Part shown: one piece after another, positions 62,242 through 64,000 of the stretch
Position numbering within the stretch: the first letter of the stretch is position 1
Layout of the letters: every line of letters begins with the position of its first letter
Assembly (NCBI GenBank): GCA_916610825.1
Contig: OU744450.1
Location: 9,072,261-9,136,260 of the forward strand
Direction of reading: 5' to 3'
From: Haliclystus octoradiatus
Lineage: Eukaryota; Cnidaria; Staurozoa; Stauromedusae; Haliclystidae
Length of the DNA: 64,000 nt
Made by a program: the position numbers and the translations under genes
The notes under the pieces: generated by a model
Seen by the model: only the letters and a program-made list of their open reading frames with translations
The model's database searches: none
What the model was told of the DNA's origin: nothing

Positions 62242-64000
62242 ATAATTTACCAGTTGTATGTGTTATGTCGAACTATGGACACTGATCAAATGTTATAAAA
62301 ATAAATATATTTCATATTTTTATAAAATATATTGTTATTGAGGTTTTACAAAGACATGTGTTTAGTAAATTGATATTTTCAACAATAAGAATGCTATAAG
62401 ATATCAGAGGTGTAGCCTACAATGTACATGAGTGAGAGTCAAACTCCGACTGTGGCAGTAGTATCCAGATTTGAACAGGGGTAGGACTGGAGTTAGTTTT
62501 TGCCAGTTGGAGCCAGAGTCTAGAATGCAATCCAAATCCAGAAACTTCTTAAGAGAGTAATCATCATCATTTATTCAGGGCCTGGTAAGCCATACTAGGC
62601 TTGTTTTCACAGGGCTGTTTTTAATTGGCTTTATATTTCAGGTAATGCTAGTTTGTTCCACCTTTCCATGCTTGCTAATTTTGGGTTGATAAATTAATTC
62701 ACTTCCAAAATTTTTACAGGACTTTGTCTGATATATTGTGGAGCAGGAGTCAAAGTTGGATTCTATTTATCTTACATTTTCAGAGCCGGAATCGGAGTCA
62801 CATGCTTCTATAAGGACTTTTTCGGATTTGAAGTCTAAAAATTCTGGCCAGTAGGCCTACACCTCTGTAAGATATGTATAGCATTAGAATTGATGAAAAC
62901 AATGTGATTTTCCATTTTGTGGAGGCACAACAAATTATTTGACTTTGTTGTCAAATTCTAATTTATCAATGCTCACCAATAAATCATGAAATCATGAGAA
63001 ATTTATTAAAAAGATTGTAAAAAATTCAAACTCGCCCTTGTAAAAATGGGCATAGGCAATCTTGGATACAAATTGTAACCACTACATAAAAACTAAAGTG
63101 AAATTTCACCGAAAAAGTAGTGGTATTCCCATCAAAACATCACTACACAAAGGCCAACTCAGTCTTGGCTTTAAAGGCATAAAATTAATAAACTTAATCA
63201 GCGCATTTTGTGGGCACATTTTGAAAAATGAATGTGATTTCCCAAGCCACAAGTGGTGTTATGATTTAGCGGCAGTGCATAACGCATTGTATATGTAAGA
63301 CTGAGCACAAATTGCACATCAGTTAATGCGTATGTCTTTAGAAACTGAACATCAGATAAATATGATCTTCTGACGAGCCTCACTTTGCCTTGAAAAAAGT
63401 TGAGTAGGCTAAAAGTGTACAGTCTGAATTAGCACTTTTAAAATACCATCATCTCATCAAATAATACATTAATAATTAATGGATGTGAAACATTGACAGT
63501 AGCATATCAATACCAAAAGGATTTTATAGCTTCACAGGCCTGCAAATTATTTTATAGCGTGGTCACTGTAGTGCCATTCCAAAATGATGAAACTTTAAAA
63601 GCAATTATAGGCCTATAAATGATTCAAACAAATATCGAAGATCAATAGGCCTTTATGCACATGGTCCGGCAAAAGTTTCACCCTTCTAAATCCTAGAGGC
63701 ATTTCAACATTTTCTTCTGAATGTTTTTGTTGATATTTGACCAATAAATCATAAAGATATCAATTTTCTTCTGAATTGGCTCTAACCTCCCAAAATCTAG
63801 GATCCCAGGATTCCTACTTTTGTTGGACACTGTAATACGCAAAAAGTGGATTGTTGCATCAAGATATGTGTGATATTTCATTGATTGATGTTTAATTGTA
63901 ATTACATTACTTCTTTAGTTATTGAAGTTAGTAATTGAAAGTGTAGTTCTGCTATGTTATGTACTGTCAGGGTGGAAAACATTTTTCAGTGCCTGCGACT
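62242..64000. other. Right-edge region, repeats but no gene seen
   Basis: Contains a GGTCCGACAAAAG-family repeat at 63658-63832. The open frame at 63062-63298 is unrecognised and unsupported. Upstream exons of the TLC-domain gene were looked for here and not found. Confidence 0.45.

Overview
The window is AT-rich animal nuclear DNA with spliced genes, long introns and dense transposon debris. Nothing in it is bacterial. Gene content (CASP golgin, MIF cytokines, a SAMHD1-like dNTPase, a TLCD1/2-like protein), DIRS, Foldback and hAT elements, a tRNA-derived SINE and an excess of the octamer TAGGCCTA fit a marine invertebrate, perhaps a deuterostome. I cannot name the species.

Most real coding sequence here is short exons. 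I recovered these by reading splice sites, reading frames and family similarity. (1) About 4.5-33.6 kb, minus strand: ten in-phase coding exons of a CASP/CUX1-type Golgi coiled-coil protein; its 3' end lies beyond the left edge. Its introns hold most of the transposons: an intact hAT element, a degenerate multi-domain element of an unnamed repetitive protein family (14.4-21.6 kb), a decayed DIRS retroelement (22.5-26.2 kb), LINE fragments and several hairpin MITE families. (2) 34.2-35.9 kb, plus strand: a single-exon SAMHD1-like HD-domain protein, head-to-head with CASP exon 1 across about 585 bp that carry two perfect CRE palindromes. (3) 39.2-41.6 kb, plus: a complete three-exon MIF-family gene. 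(4) 44.3-45.4 kb, plus: a second MIF-family gene, for which I find exons 1 and 2 but no exon 3. (5) 58.2-60.3 kb, minus: the last three exons of a TLCD1/TLCD2-like membrane protein.

From 46 to 56.5 kb the DNA is structural: a giant inverted repeat (Foldback-like, arms of about 1.5-1.7 kb made partly of tandem units of about 190 bp), a 3-kb array of about 146-bp units, and a smaller inverted-repeat element related to the first. The remaining gaps hold short repeats or nothing I can recognise.

The genes do not form a pathway. The clearest relationships are the tandem MIF pair and the divergent CASP/SAMHD1-like promoter. The most interesting structures are the Foldback-like palindrome, the nucleosome-length satellite, the intronless SAMHD1-like gene, and the degenerate element whose protein family carries acidic motifs resembling PIN/FEN nucleases.
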